DNA of 64,000 nt from an uncultured Bacteroidales bacterium. GTDB lineage: Bacteria; Bacteroidota; Bacteroidia; Bacteroidales; FEN-979. Under the pieces are notes generated by a model. The model made no database searches and was not told the DNA's origin. It was given only the letters and a program-made list of their open reading frames with translations. Shown one piece after another: positions 52,541-62,044 of this stretch; the first letter of the stretch is position 1; each line of letters opens with the position of its first letter. Position numbers and translations under genes: made by a program. The stretch spans positions 62,001 through 126,000 of the forward strand of contig CAIWXI010000031.1 of assembly GCA_903916595.1 (NCBI GenBank), written 5' to 3'.

Positions 52541-55510
52541 ATGCAGGTAAAGCAAAACGCTCTAAATCCGAAGAAGTATTACTTCATCGACACGTCCTTC
52601 AACCTGATGATGAAACGGAGGATCTACCAGATCCTTCTCATCTCGAGTACCTACGACTCCTTCATGCTGGAAGAAGACGGGAGGATTGATGAAACTATTT
52701 TCATGGAGTATGTTTCGCTCAACCTGCGCTATCCTCCGCAGTTTATCAAAGTGACTTCCGAAAAGGAGGCTTTTGAAGTCCTCGAAGATAAAAGTATAGA
52801 GCTGGTCATCTCCATGCTCAACATCGAGCAGGCCGATACGTTTGATCTGGCGGTGAAGATCAAAACCAGGTATCCGAAAATCCCTATCGTGGCATTAACG
52901 CCTTTCTCGAGGGAGGTGAACCTGAAACTGACCGGAAATCGCCTTAACTTTATTGATTACGTGTTCTCCTGGCTTGGCAATGCCGACATCCTGCTCGCTA
53001 TCATCAAGCTTATCGAGGATAAGATGAACATGCCCCAGGATGTGAAGCAGGGTGTTCAGGCGATATTGCTTGTTGAAGACTCTATCAGGTTTTATTCAAG
53101 CTATCTGCCGAACATGTATAAGATTATGCTTAAACAGTCAAAGACTTTCATGACCGAGGGGCTGAATGAGCATAATAAAATGCTGCGGATGAGGGGGCGG
53201 ACGAAGATCGTGCTGGCGACCACATACGAGGAAGCGGTCGACCTCTGGGGCAAATACAAGAACAACCTCTTGGGTATCATCACCGATATAAGCTTTCCCC
53301 GTCAGGGCGTGACCGATAAGGAGGCCGGGATCAGGTTCGTCGAAAAAGTGAAGGCCGAAGATGAGTTCATGCCTATCCTTCTGCAGTCGACCGACGTGGA
53401 ATATGAGTCTCTGTCGGAAAAATTAGGTGTCGGATTTCTGAATAAAAACTCCAAAACCCTGGCCCTTGAGCTCAGAAACTACATCAACGAACATTTTTCT
53501 TTTGGAGATTTTGTGTTCATAGACCCAAGGTCAGGCCGTGAGATTACGAGGGTTGTCGACCTGAAAGCTATGCAGGATAAGATTTTCGAGATCCCCGACG
53601 ATTCCCTGAAGTATCATATGCAGAGAAATCATTTCTCGAAATGGCTTAACGCCCGCGCTCTTTTTCCTATCGCTGAAATGTTTAAGGAAGTGTCTTTCTC
53701 GGAGTTTGCCGATGTAGATGAAGCAAAACGTTATATCTTCGATGGAATCACGGCATACCGTATCAATAAAGCGAAAGGGGTTATCGCCGATTTCGACAGG
53801 GAGAGGTACGACGAATATCTGCAATTTGCAAGAATAGGGGAGGGTTCCATTGGCGGGAAAGCACGCGGACTGGCGTTTCTCGATTCGCTGATCAAACGCA
53901 ACAGGTTATCATACAAGTATCCTGATGTGGTGATCTCTATTCCCCGAACCGTGGTTATCGGCACCGATGTCTTCGATGAGTTTATGGAGGAAAATAACCT
54001 GCATGAGATTGCCTTGAGCGACCGCTCAGATTCTGAGATCCTTTCACGCTTTATAAAGGCCCGCCTGCCTTACCGTATTCATGAAGACCTTTATGCTTTC
54101 GTTTCATGTATTAACACCCCTATTGCAATCCGCTCTTCCAGCCTGCTTGAAGATTCCCATTACCAGCCCTTCGCGGGGATCTATTCCACCTACATGATCC
54201 CGAATGTGAAATCGAACGAAAGGCTGATGATTGAAACACTTACCGAAGCAATCAAAATGGTGTATGCTTCGGTGTATTTCAAGGACAGCAAATCATACAT
54301 GACAGCCACCCTGAACATGATTGATGAGGAAAAGATGGGCGTGGTGCTGCAGGAGGTCATAGGAACCGAATATAACGAACGGTTTTATCCTGCTATCTCG
54401 GGAGTGGCCCGATCGATCAATTTTTATCCCATCGCACCCGAAAAACCTGAGGATGGGATCGCGAACATCGCATTTGGACTGGGGAAATATATTGTTGACG
54501 GCGGAAATGGATTGAGGTTTTCGCCAAGGTTCCCGAAGAAGATATTACAGCTTTCTACACCTGAACTGGCACTGAGCGAGACCCAGAAGTTTTTTTATGC
54601 ACTGGATCTTAAACCTGAGAGTTTTTCACCCGATACCGACGATACCATTAATCTGTTGAAGCTCAAAATCAAGGATGCCGAAAGTGATCCTGCCCTGAGA
54701 CTTGTGGCTTCAACCTATGATTACGACAGCCACCAGCTGAAGGAAGGAACTATGCATAACGGCAAACGGCTGATCACTTTTTCGCGTCAGCTCACTCATA
54801 ATACTTTTCCTCTGGCCGAAATATTACAGGAAGTTCTTGAGATCGGGCAAAGGGAAATGAATAAGCCGGTAGAGATTGAATTCGCCGTTAACCTCGATGC
54901 CCCCGACAATGAGCCCAGGGTGTTCAGCCTTTTGCAAATCAGACCTATTGCAGGAAGAGACGAAACCATTCATATTGATGAGGCGAAAGTAACGCATGAA
55001 AATACCCTGCTTATCTCCACTACAGCCCTGGGCAATGGCATCATCAACGATATTCATGATTTTCTGTATGTGAAACCGGCTGCCTGGGATGCATCAAAGA
55101 CCCAGGAGATCGCTCTCAGGCTTGAAAAACGGAACGACTGGTTTCAGACCGAAAAAAAGTATTATGTGCTGGTTGGCCCGGGCCGATGGGGGTCCAGCGA
55201 TCCATGGCTGGGTATACCTGTGCGCTGGCCCCAGATATCCAATTCAAGAGTAATTGTGGAATCGGGCCTCGACAAATACCGCATCGATCCCAGCCAGGGA
55301 ACTCATTTTTTTCAGAACCTGACCTCCTTCCGCGTGGGCTATTTCACCATTAACCCATATATCGACGAAGGCTGGTACAACCTCGGCTTCCTCAACAGTC
55401 AGCCTGCACTCTTCGAAGACGAGTACATACGCCATGTTCGCTTTGAACAACCCATCCGTGTAGAGATCGACGGCAAACGGAACTATGGAGTGGTATTTAA
55501 ACCGGAGTAA
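52541..55510 (+). CDS. multi-domain protein: two receiver-like domains and PEP/pyruvate-binding (PPDK_N) domain
   Basis: A 989-residue paralog of the protein at 41815, without the GAF pair. A degenerate receiver (about 25-150) is followed by a receiver with LLVEDSIRFYSSYLP (about 175-190), Asp in IITDISF, Ser/Thr in LLQSTD and Lys in LNKNS. The ATP-grasp part follows (GEGSIGGKARGLAF about 431-444, TPIAIRSSSLLEDS about 525), then the same C-terminal block (GPGRWGSSDPWLGIP about 877, GTHFFQNLTS). The histidine swivel domain and PEP barrel are absent. It is the last gene of the redox block, 34 bases after the ferritin-like gene. The only near -7 box, TACCTTCG (52513-52520), is a poor match. Function is unknown. 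Confidence 0.8.
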   Translation: MQVKQNALNPKKYYFIDTSFNLMMKRRIYQILLISSTYDSFMLEEDGRIDETIFMEYVSLNLRYPPQFIKVTSEKEAFEVLEDKSIELVISMLNIEQADTFDLAVKIKTRYPKIPIVALTPFSREVNLKLTGNRLNFIDYVFSWLGNADILLAIIKLIEDKMNMPQDVKQGVQAILLVEDSIRFYSSYLPNMYKIMLKQSKTFMTEGLNEHNKMLRMRGRTKIVLATTYEEAVDLWGKYKNNLLGIITDISFPRQGVTDKEAGIRFVEKVKAEDEFMPILLQSTDVEYESLSEKLGVGFLNKNSKTLALELRNYINEHFSFGDFVFIDPRSGREITRVVDLKAMQDKIFEIPDDSLKYHMQRNHFSKWLNARALFPIAEMFKEVSFSEFADVDEAKRYIFDGITAYRINKAKGVIADFDRERYDEYLQFARIGEGSIGGKARGLAFLDSLIKRNRLSYKYPDVVISIPRTVVIGTDVFDEFMEENNLHEIALSDRSDSEILSRFIKARLPYRIHEDLYAFVSCINTPIAIRSSSLLEDSHYQPFAGIYSTYMIPNVKSNERLMIETLTEAIKMVYASVYFKDSKSYMTATLNMIDEEKMGVVLQEVIGTEYNERFYPAISGVARSINFYPIAPEKPEDGIANIAFGLGKYIVDGGNGLRFSPRFPKKILQLSTPELALSETQKFFYALDLKPESFSPDTDDTINLLKLKIKDAESDPALRLVASTYDYDSHQLKEGTMHNGKRLITFSRQLTHNTFPLAEILQEVLEIGQREMNKPVEIEFAVNLDAPDNEPRVFSLLQIRPIAGRDETIHIDEAKVTHENTLLISTTALGNGIINDIHDFLYVKPAAWDASKTQEIALRLEKRNDWFQTEKKYYVLVGPGRWGSSDPWLGIPVRWPQISNSRVIVESGLDKYRIDPSQGTHFFQNLTSFRVGYFTINPYIDEGWYNLGFLNSQPALFEDEYIRHVRFEQPIRVEIDGKRNYGVVFKPE

Positions 55511-55543
55511 GTAATTCCGGATTCGTCCGAGCTTAATTAATCA

Positions 55544-56455
55544 TCACATCCATCGCTTGGTTCTGAAGTATATGATCATCAGTATAGCGATACCTAACAT
55601 AGACCCGGAAACGAAAAAGAATGAGTAAGGATGGTCCTGCATGGGAAGTTTGATGTTCATCCCGTATATGCTGGCAATAAATGTTAGCGGAAGCAGGATA
55701 GATGAAACCAGAGTCAGTATCTTGATCACTTCGTTGGTCTTGTTCACCAGCATAGAGTCGAAGGTTGTGGAATACCCTTTGATAAGCTCTCCATCATCTT
55801 CCAGCATGTCCCAGATCTTCTGATAGTAATCGAGGATATTACCCCAGTAATCCAACATATTCCCGGCAAAGCCTTTTATTGTACCATTCTGCAGTTTGCT
55901 GAATAGTATCATCTGCGGCTTGAACATGGTGTTTAGAAGAATTACGTTTTTGCGGGTGATAGATATTTTCTCGATGATCTTCTCGGAATGCTTGGAGAAC
56001 AATGCTTTTCCGCATTCATCAACATCCCTGTCGACCTTCTCAACCACCTTCCGCGATTCACCCATCACGAAATCGAGGATGCGATACAAGAGCGAGTCGC
56101 TGCTTCCAACATCCATTGGCTGGCCTGAAAGCGACAGGACTTTCTCGCTGTTGAACATTTCTTTGAAGAGCCATTTTGATCGCCCAATGGTGATGAGATA
56201 GTCTTTTCCCCAGAATAGCTTGATCTCATGGATGTCGACAAACAACTGTGATGCGTCAAAAATAGGAAATTGAAGGATCAGGAAGAGATAGTCACTATAG
56301 ACATCGATCTTGGGACGGAGATTGATCGGTGACCGGCAGTCTTCAATGTCGAGGGGATGAAAGTGGTAATGATCTTTCAAAGCCTGGAAGTCTTCTTCAT
56401 CCGGACGGATCACGTGCGACCAGCTTATGTTTCCGAATTTGAGAGTTTCTATCAT
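55544..56455 (-). CDS. corA: CorA-like magnesium/cobalt transporter
   Basis: A 303-residue inner-membrane channel of the CorA family: a large cytoplasmic N-domain, a long helix, and two C-terminal membrane helices joined by the selectivity motif YGMN (GMN at about 265-267, IYGMNIKLP). It ends with positively charged RTKRWM. The 3' end is convergent with the second PEP-binding gene, with 33 bases between. Confidence 0.93.
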   Translation of the reverse strand: MIETLKFGNISWSHVIRPDEEDFQALKDHYHFHPLDIEDCRSPINLRPKIDVYSDYLFLILQFPIFDASQLFVDIHEIKLFWGKDYLITIGRSKWLFKEMFNSEKVLSLSGQPMDVGSSDSLLYRILDFVMGESRKVVEKVDRDVDECGKALFSKHSEKIIEKISITRKNVILLNTMFKPQMILFSKLQNGTIKGFAGNMLDYWGNILDYYQKIWDMLEDDGELIKGYSTTFDSMLVNKTNEVIKILTLVSSILLPLTFIASIYGMNIKLPMQDHPYSFFFVSGSMLGIAILMIIYFRTKRWM

Positions 56456-56475
56456 CGGTTTTCTTTAACGAATTT

Positions 56476-59139
56476 TCAATTCCTGTAAATAATCAGTGAA
56501 TTCTGGCTGTCTTTAGTTCCTATCCCCAGAAAATACTCTCCCGCCGGAAGGCCTGACAGGTTAAGCTTAAATGCATTTTTACCAGTGGTCAGCCATACCT
56601 GCTCACTGTAAACTGTTCTCCCGCTTTGATCTGTAACGGTTATGACTGCGGATGTCTTCCTGCACGGGTTCACAGATATCGTGAACAGGCCGTCGGCAGA
56701 TGGGTTTGGATACGCGGTAATCTCTGAGCTCAGGGTGTTTCTGAAAGCTGCAATCCCGGTCGATGGCTCAAGCCTGAATTTACCTTTGCCTCCGAAATCA
56801 AGGATGTTCAACTTGTTAAGGGTATCATAAGTTATGGAAAGGATATTTCCTGATACCACTTGCAAAGGGATTGGGTTGTATAGTGAGACCCTGCCATTGT
56901 CGCTGCAATAACCTTCGACTATTCCAGTCTGTATCTCATTCCAGGCCACAAGCATAGGGTGGCTTGCAGCCAGCATGATCTGGTTTCCGTACTTAAGCTG
57001 ATCGCCGCCCCGGAGCATGGCGAGGGAAACATGACCTGAAGGATTCAGGCTCACGACATTGATTTGCCCGTTGCAGCTGACAGCTTCGGGTAAACCGCTC
57101 TGAGCCGCGGAAACCAGCTGTGCTGTGTTTGCAGATTGCGTGAGTGCGAAATCGCTGTATGAATGATACTTCAGCACTGAGACGCTGGCGCCCGGAACTC
57201 CCGTGACGGGCAGGCATACCGATGAATCGGAAGTATAAGGGAACATCAGAGTCTGGAAGCTGGCGCTGGCAGCAGAATCGGGCTGCAGCATCATATTGCT
57301 GTATTTCCTGTAAGTTGAGGATCCGATAGCCATGGAATCAGTCTCATACGAAAAGGCAAGCGGGGTTTTATCGCCCTGTACCTGCACAAGCAGAGATACC
57401 GTGTCGCGTTTATAAGTCCCCCTGAAATTGCCAAAATCAGCAATAAATGAGCCTTCGGCCGATGAGGGGCTGCTTCCTGATAAGCCGTTCCCCTGGAACT
57501 GGAATGTATATTTACGCTTGCTGCCGGCGATACAGAAATCGTTCAGTATAAAGTAGCGGTTCCTTAAGAAGAGGTTGCAGCGGATGATGCTGTCGCCCCA
57601 GTAGCTTGTTCGGACCTCCCCGTAATCAAGGCCGGAAGTATGGAAACAATCTTCGATATATGCAGTATTTGAATTCACATTCACAAACTCGCCCGTTGGT
57701 GGCTGAGGCCCGCCTCCATTCACGAGGATACAGTTGTGATTGGTTGCTTTATTAACGAAGTTGCTCTCGGGAGCACCAGGATAGCCGGGATCGACAGCCA
57801 GCAATTGCCCGTAGGCCATCAACGAAAAACTTGAGGCATCTCCCTGGTGGTGCGATTTGGCCCCCGTGAGTGCGATACCATGTTCGCCTATGAAATGCAT
57901 ATAGATCGCATCGGACTCCCAGGAAGAACGGAATACCAGGTTGCCTGCTGCGGGTAATGCCTGAAACAGGCTGTCGGTGCGAACGCCCTGTACGACATGG
58001 GTCGAGATATACTGTGTTCGTACAAACGGATCGTCATACGAAAAACCGGGGTTGGGAAGATTGAACTCAGGCTTGCCCGATAAGGCCATTATGTGAGTCC
58101 CGAAGCCAATAGGGCTGTCGTGGATTGCCGGTTCGCTTCCGTCGGGCATTTGTATTTTATTCATCCAGTCATAGATCCGGTCATAGCCGGGATCGTACCA
58201 GGGATTCCGTATCATCCGTGGTTCCGAGTTAAAAGTCACCGCTATACTGTCGTCAGGCAAAAAATTATATAAAGAACGTATAAATGGAAAAGCATTCTGG
58301 AAGGCATAGTTGAAATAGCCCGGCCCTTCGGCATACCCGGCCAGGGTGTCGGGCTCCGAAACCCGGGGGTAGGGCCCGTTTTCGACCCAGAGGGTGTTGT
58401 CGAGGTTCCATAAGCCGGCATTGATCCAGTTCTGAGGCTGGTAGTTGATGTTGGCATCCTGATGATCATTCAGGACCACCGCTGCCAGGCCCAGGGCCGA
58501 AGCGGTCATGATGCTGTGATTGTCGAACTGGAAGTCGAAAAATTTAATCGGTATGAAATAAATGGTATAGGTTGCCATTGCCCGGTAATAGAGGTTTCCC
58601 GTGAAGTGTATAAGCGAATCCCGGGCCGTGGAACCTGATATTCCGGCACCTTTCAGAAGGTCATAAGCGGTAAGATAAAAAATGAGCTCCTTTGAACGGT
58701 GCTGCCATTCCTGGTAAAACACCCAGCCCGACTGGTAGCCTACAATTGTATTTATACTGTTCAGCAATGACAAGGCTTTTGAGCTCAGGGCATCCTTTTC
58801 AGATGGCAGAAGGGCAACGATATTTCCGTTTTCCCACTTCCGGTCCATGAGCACCGCAAAAGCCGCTTCCCTGGCTATCAAAGCCCTGGTAAAACGGTCA
58901 CCATCGGTGGAGTTTCCTGCAGGAACGGCACTGTTGGCAGTATTCCATATTGATTGATAAAGATTAATGATGACGGGGTTTGTAAGACTGCCCCGGATCT
59001 CAGGAATTGAATTGCTGTCGAGGAGCGTCCTGGGATAACTCAGGTCGGCGCCAGACGGGTTCCAGGATCCCTGGGAAAATGCCATCCGGGGAACAAATCC
59101 AAAAACCAGGCATGCCCAAAGGATAATTTGCACTTTCAT
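56476..59139 (-). CDS. heparinase II/III-like lyase with T9SS type A sorting domain
   Basis: An 887-residue secreted protein. It has a signal peptide (about 1-22, ending AFSQ), an alpha-toroid region rich in Tyr/Trp with helical segments (about 60-370), the heparinase II/III motif HHQGDASSFSLMAYGQLLAVDPGYPG (about 425-450, the usual HxxADxxSFxLxxxG), a beta-sandwich (about 460-800), and a Por domain (about 810-887, YPNPSADGLFTISVN). It probably cleaves uronic-acid-containing polysaccharides outside the cell after type IX export. The substrate is unknown. No sulfatase or SusCD pair is nearby. It ends 20 bases from the CorA start. Confidence 0.82.
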   Translation of the reverse strand: MKVQIILWACLVFGFVPRMAFSQGSWNPSGADLSYPRTLLDSNSIPEIRGSLTNPVIINLYQSIWNTANSAVPAGNSTDGDRFTRALIAREAAFAVLMDRKWENGNIVALLPSEKDALSSKALSLLNSINTIVGYQSGWVFYQEWQHRSKELIFYLTAYDLLKGAGISGSTARDSLIHFTGNLYYRAMATYTIYFIPIKFFDFQFDNHSIMTASALGLAAVVLNDHQDANINYQPQNWINAGLWNLDNTLWVENGPYPRVSEPDTLAGYAEGPGYFNYAFQNAFPFIRSLYNFLPDDSIAVTFNSEPRMIRNPWYDPGYDRIYDWMNKIQMPDGSEPAIHDSPIGFGTHIMALSGKPEFNLPNPGFSYDDPFVRTQYISTHVVQGVRTDSLFQALPAAGNLVFRSSWESDAIYMHFIGEHGIALTGAKSHHQGDASSFSLMAYGQLLAVDPGYPGAPESNFVNKATNHNCILVNGGGPQPPTGEFVNVNSNTAYIEDCFHTSGLDYGEVRTSYWGDSIIRCNLFLRNRYFILNDFCIAGSKRKYTFQFQGNGLSGSSPSSAEGSFIADFGNFRGTYKRDTVSLLVQVQGDKTPLAFSYETDSMAIGSSTYRKYSNMMLQPDSAASASFQTLMFPYTSDSSVCLPVTGVPGASVSVLKYHSYSDFALTQSANTAQLVSAAQSGLPEAVSCNGQINVVSLNPSGHVSLAMLRGGDQLKYGNQIMLAASHPMLVAWNEIQTGIVEGYCSDNGRVSLYNPIPLQVVSGNILSITYDTLNKLNILDFGGKGKFRLEPSTGIAAFRNTLSSEITAYPNPSADGLFTISVNPCRKTSAVITVTDQSGRTVYSEQVWLTTGKNAFKLNLSGLPAGEYFLGIGTKDSQNSLIIYRN

Positions 59140-59177
59140 GATTTCAAAGGTAAGATGTATTTTCTTAGCTTTACATC

Positions 59178-60473
59178 ATGAACTCACTGCATTCATACAA
59201 TTCAGCAGGAATACTGTTTGGAATACTCTGTGTATGCCTCTGCCTGAATCTTTCCGTTATGGCCCAGCTTTCTGTTTCAGGGAGTGTGTCAGATGCAGAC
59301 CATGACACCCCAATGCTTTTTGCCCAGATCGCGGTAAGCAATTCCACCATCGGCACAGTCTCGAATGAAGACGGACGGTTTTTTCTTGGCATCCCCGAAA
59401 TCCATCTGAAGGATACACTGGTGGTTACCTACCTTGGCTATGAAACGGCCAGGCTGGCTGTTGCCGGGCTAATCGGCAAGAATACCCTGATCAGGCTTAA
59501 GCCAAAAGAGCTTCTTTTGAAGGAAGTTGAGGTCGTTGCACTCACTCCCGAAGAAGTGATGAGAAGGATGTCAGTCCGGATTTCCGCGAACTACGGCAGC
59601 GATTCTATACTGCTGACTGCTTTTTACCGCTCACAGAAATTCGCTGGAAAAAAGCTGGCCGAATATGCCGAAGCTGTAATTACAGATCTGAAAACGGGTT
59701 ATTATGCCCTGAATACCATGAAGGAAATGAAGGAGTTGGCTTCTCACTCGAATGTTACACTCCTGGTTAAGGGCAGAGTGGTATCTGATACCAGCCTGGT
59801 GAATTCCATGGGAGATGTGGGTAAAATGGCGGGCTGCCTGGGATGTATTTTCGCAGAAGATCTGGTCGAGAATAACTTCAGAACTATGTTCGGCGAGGAG
59901 GCTTTTCGTTACTATAAATATACCATGGAAGAACTTTCTAACCCGGAAGGGGGAAAGATATATCATATCAGGTTTGATCAGGCGGAAAAGAAAATAAAGG
60001 GATTTAAAGGCGAATTGTTCATCGACGGCAGTTCTTTCGCCATGATGAAGATTGTGCTCAGACCAAGTTACCAGGGTTTTGAGAAGTATGAAAAAGACAA
60101 AATGAAAAGGATCTACACGATACAAAATATTCCCGGTTGGATAGCCGGGATGCCTCTTTATGACCGAACTCTTACATACTCGAAACGAAAAGATTACTGG
60201 TGCCTTAGTACCATTCACGACGAACAATGGGTAACATTCACCCAGCCATCCACAGGTCAAAGAATAAGAATGGGGTATAAAAATGACCTGGTGGTAACTG
60301 ATGTATCCCGCGATCATGAGCAGCTGCGAGGTTTTACCGGAGATAAACAAGCCGGGGTAAACCGGCGCTGGGATCAGCTAGCCGGTCAGGCCGATGAAAC
60401 GTTCTGGGCGAACTTCAACTACCTGCCGATCGAAGAGCAATTACGGAAAAATATAAAAGGATTAGAGAAATGA
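59178..60473 (+). CDS. exported protein with CarboxypepD_reg-like domain
   Basis: A 431-residue protein with a signal peptide (about 1-30, LFGILCVCLCLNLSVMAQ) and a CarboxypepD_reg-like domain (about 32-115: GSVSDADHDTPMLFAQIAV...EDGRFFLGIP). The remaining about 300 residues resemble the periplasmic part of DUF5686-like proteins and are rich in beta strands (LTAFYRSQKFAGKKLAEYAEAVI, GYKNDLVVTDV). No catalytic motif is visible. It is divergent from the heparinase-like gene, and a heptad array follows the stop codon. Confidence 0.65.
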   Translation: MNSLHSYNSAGILFGILCVCLCLNLSVMAQLSVSGSVSDADHDTPMLFAQIAVSNSTIGTVSNEDGRFFLGIPEIHLKDTLVVTYLGYETARLAVAGLIGKNTLIRLKPKELLLKEVEVVALTPEEVMRRMSVRISANYGSDSILLTAFYRSQKFAGKKLAEYAEAVITDLKTGYYALNTMKEMKELASHSNVTLLVKGRVVSDTSLVNSMGDVGKMAGCLGCIFAEDLVENNFRTMFGEEAFRYYKYTMEELSNPEGGKIYHIRFDQAEKKIKGFKGELFIDGSSFAMMKIVLRPSYQGFEKYEKDKMKRIYTIQNIPGWIAGMPLYDRTLTYSKRKDYWCLSTIHDEQWVTFTQPSTGQRIRMGYKNDLVVTDVSRDHEQLRGFTGDKQAGVNRRWDQLAGQADETFWANFNYLPIEEQLRKNIKGLEK

Positions 60474-60501
60474 CATCAGCCATCTGCCATCTGATATCAG
60501 A
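60474..60501. repeat. heptad array CATCTGC-like, 4 copies
   Basis: Four 7-base units straight after the TGA stop of the previous gene. Reversed they read GATATCA, GATGGCA, GATGGCT, sharing a 20-mer with 26030. They supply the stop codon of the phosphatase on the minus strand. Confidence 0.8.
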
Positions 60502-61213
60502 TGTCAAGGTTATTCTGAATCACCATCTCCATCGATTCCAGCTCCAGTGCAACGAGATTGCCGAAACCCTCTTTTCCTGACATATACGGACCGTTGTCGA
60601 GGTCGATGAATTTGTAGATCTTGTTCCTTACAGCCAGCATAATGAGTTCCATGTTAACCGGCACATGCCCGTGAATGATCTTTCTGCGGCCTATTTTCTC
60701 GGGTTGTATCTCGTACTCGCGCAGCCACAGCATAGCCCTCTGGTCTTCAAAAGGATCTTCATTTTTAAAATTCAGTCCGGCATGAACCAAAACGAACTTA
60801 TCCAGCAAGATATAATACTTCAGTCCGCGCATCCATTCAATATAATCAACGGGAACATCCCGTACATGGGTTACCCCGAAGCTTGAAAGGGTTGCTTTTC
60901 CCCCGATTTCCATCCAAACCTTATGCTTCCTGTCGCCCAGCCTGTGCCACCAGGTATTCCTTGCCTGCTTTTCAGCATCATACAATTCAACCATAAAGTC
61001 TTCATGATTCCCTTTCAGAGCGGTCACATTATAGCCGTCGTTCTTAAGGTTACGGATGAAATCAATAACACCCTTTGAATCCGCTCCCCGGTCAACATAA
61101 TCGCCCAGAAAATAAAGTTCATCATTCCTCGTGGGGTTGATCAGGTTATTGACCAGGCCTTTAAGGGTCTTTGAACAGCCGTGTATGTCGGGGATCACCC
61201 AGCGTTTTGGCAT
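60497..61213 (-). CDS. metallophosphoesterase (serine/threonine protein phosphatase-like)
   Basis: A 238-residue cytoplasmic calcineurin-like phosphatase. Its metal-binding motifs are present: IPDIHGC (D8 xH), FLGDYVDRG (about 35-43), LKGNHEDFM (about 64-72), and a later HGHVP (about 179). This is the pattern of bacterial PPP-type enzymes such as PrpA or bis(5'-nucleosyl)-tetraphosphatases. The target cannot be read. It follows gpmA by two bases, so the two form an operon. The stop codon lies in a heptad array. Confidence 0.85.
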   Translation of the reverse strand: MPKRWVIPDIHGCSKTLKGLVNNLINPTRNDELYFLGDYVDRGADSKGVIDFIRNLKNDGYNVTALKGNHEDFMVELYDAEKQARNTWWHRLGDRKHKVWMEIGGKATLSSFGVTHVRDVPVDYIEWMRGLKYYILLDKFVLVHAGLNFKNEDPFEDQRAMLWLREYEIQPEKIGRRKIIHGHVPVNMELIMLAVRNKIYKFIDLDNGPYMSGKEGFGNLVALELESMEMVIQNNLDI

Positions 61214-61215
61214 AT

Positions 61216-61962
61216 TTATTTTTTCTTTCCCTGGTTAGCGACTTCTTCCATGAGTTTTTTTATGACTTCCGGATCTCCGAGAAAGTAGTCCTTTTGCAGG
61301 TTCATCGAATCGTCAAACTCGAACACATACGGTATACCGGTAGGCAGGTTAAGGCCCACGATATCCTCATCAGAGATATTTTTAAGATATTTCACAATGC
61401 CCCGGAGGCTGTTGCCGTGGGCTGCCACCAGCACCTCCTTGTGAATGATCAGATTAGGTTCCATTTCGTCTTTCCAGTAGGGAACGATCCTGTTCACTGT
61501 ATCTTTAAGAGCTTCCGTTGCCGGGATATCTTTCGGGTCAAGGTCAATGTAACGGGGGTCAAACCTGGGATGCCGGGGATCGTCGGCGGGCAGGGGAGGA
61601 GGTGCGATATCATAACTCCTTCTCCAGATCAGCACCTGCTTGTCGCCGTATTTCTCTACCATCTCGGCTTTGTTAAGCCCCTGCAGAATACCGTAATGCT
61701 TTTCGTTCAGCCTCCAGGTCTTGTATACCGGTAACCATAACAGGTTCATCTGTTCCTGGATCAGCCAAAGGGTACGTATAGCCCTGGTCAGGTAAGAAGT
61801 GTAGGCTATCTTGAAATTAAATCCTTCTTTCCTTAGAGTTTGTCCGGCTTCGGTAGCTTCCCTTATGCCCCGTTCAGAAAGCTCTACATCGGTCCATCCG
61901 GTAAAACGATTTTCTTTGTTCCATGTGCTTTCGCCATGACGAATTAAAACGAGTTTGTTCAT
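61216..61962 (-). CDS. gpmA: 2,3-bisphosphoglycerate-dependent phosphoglycerate mutase
   Basis: A 248-residue glycolytic enzyme that interconverts 3- and 2-phosphoglycerate. The catalytic motif is [21 protein letters not shown] (His8-9 region), followed by [13 protein letters not shown] (about 54-66), the acid ENKH-like region [14 protein letters not shown] (about 84-97) and [14 protein letters not shown] (about 180-193). Its length is usual for the family. It heads a two-gene operon with the phosphatase. The promoter box TACTTTTG is 25 bases upstream. Confidence 0.95.
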   Translation of the reverse strand: MNKLVLIRHGESTWNKENRFTGWTDVELSERGIREATEAGQTLRKEGFNFKIAYTSYLTRAIRTLWLIQEQMNLLWLPVYKTWRLNEKHYGILQGLNKAEMVEKYGDKQVLIWRRSYDIAPPPLPADDPRHPRFDPRYIDLDPKDIPATEALKDTVNRIVPYWKDEMEPNLIIHKEVLVAAHGNSLRGIVKYLKNISDEDIVGLNLPTGIPYVFEFDDSMNLQKDYFLGDPEVIKKLMEEVANQGKKK

Positions 61963-61987
61963 AGTGTCTGAGATTGCAGTTCAGGTG

Positions 61988-62024
61988 CAAAAGTATAAAA
62001 TAATCAGCATTTTCCCTACCTTTG
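61988..62024. promoter_or_regulatory. divergent -7 elements for gpmA and the DUF2723 gene
   Basis: Minus-strand TACTTTTG (61995-61988) precedes gpmA, and plus-strand TACCTTTG (62017-62024) precedes the ATG at 62045. Neither has a clear TTG at -33. Confidence 0.45.
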
Positions 62025-62044
62025 TGCGATACAAGTAATTCGTT

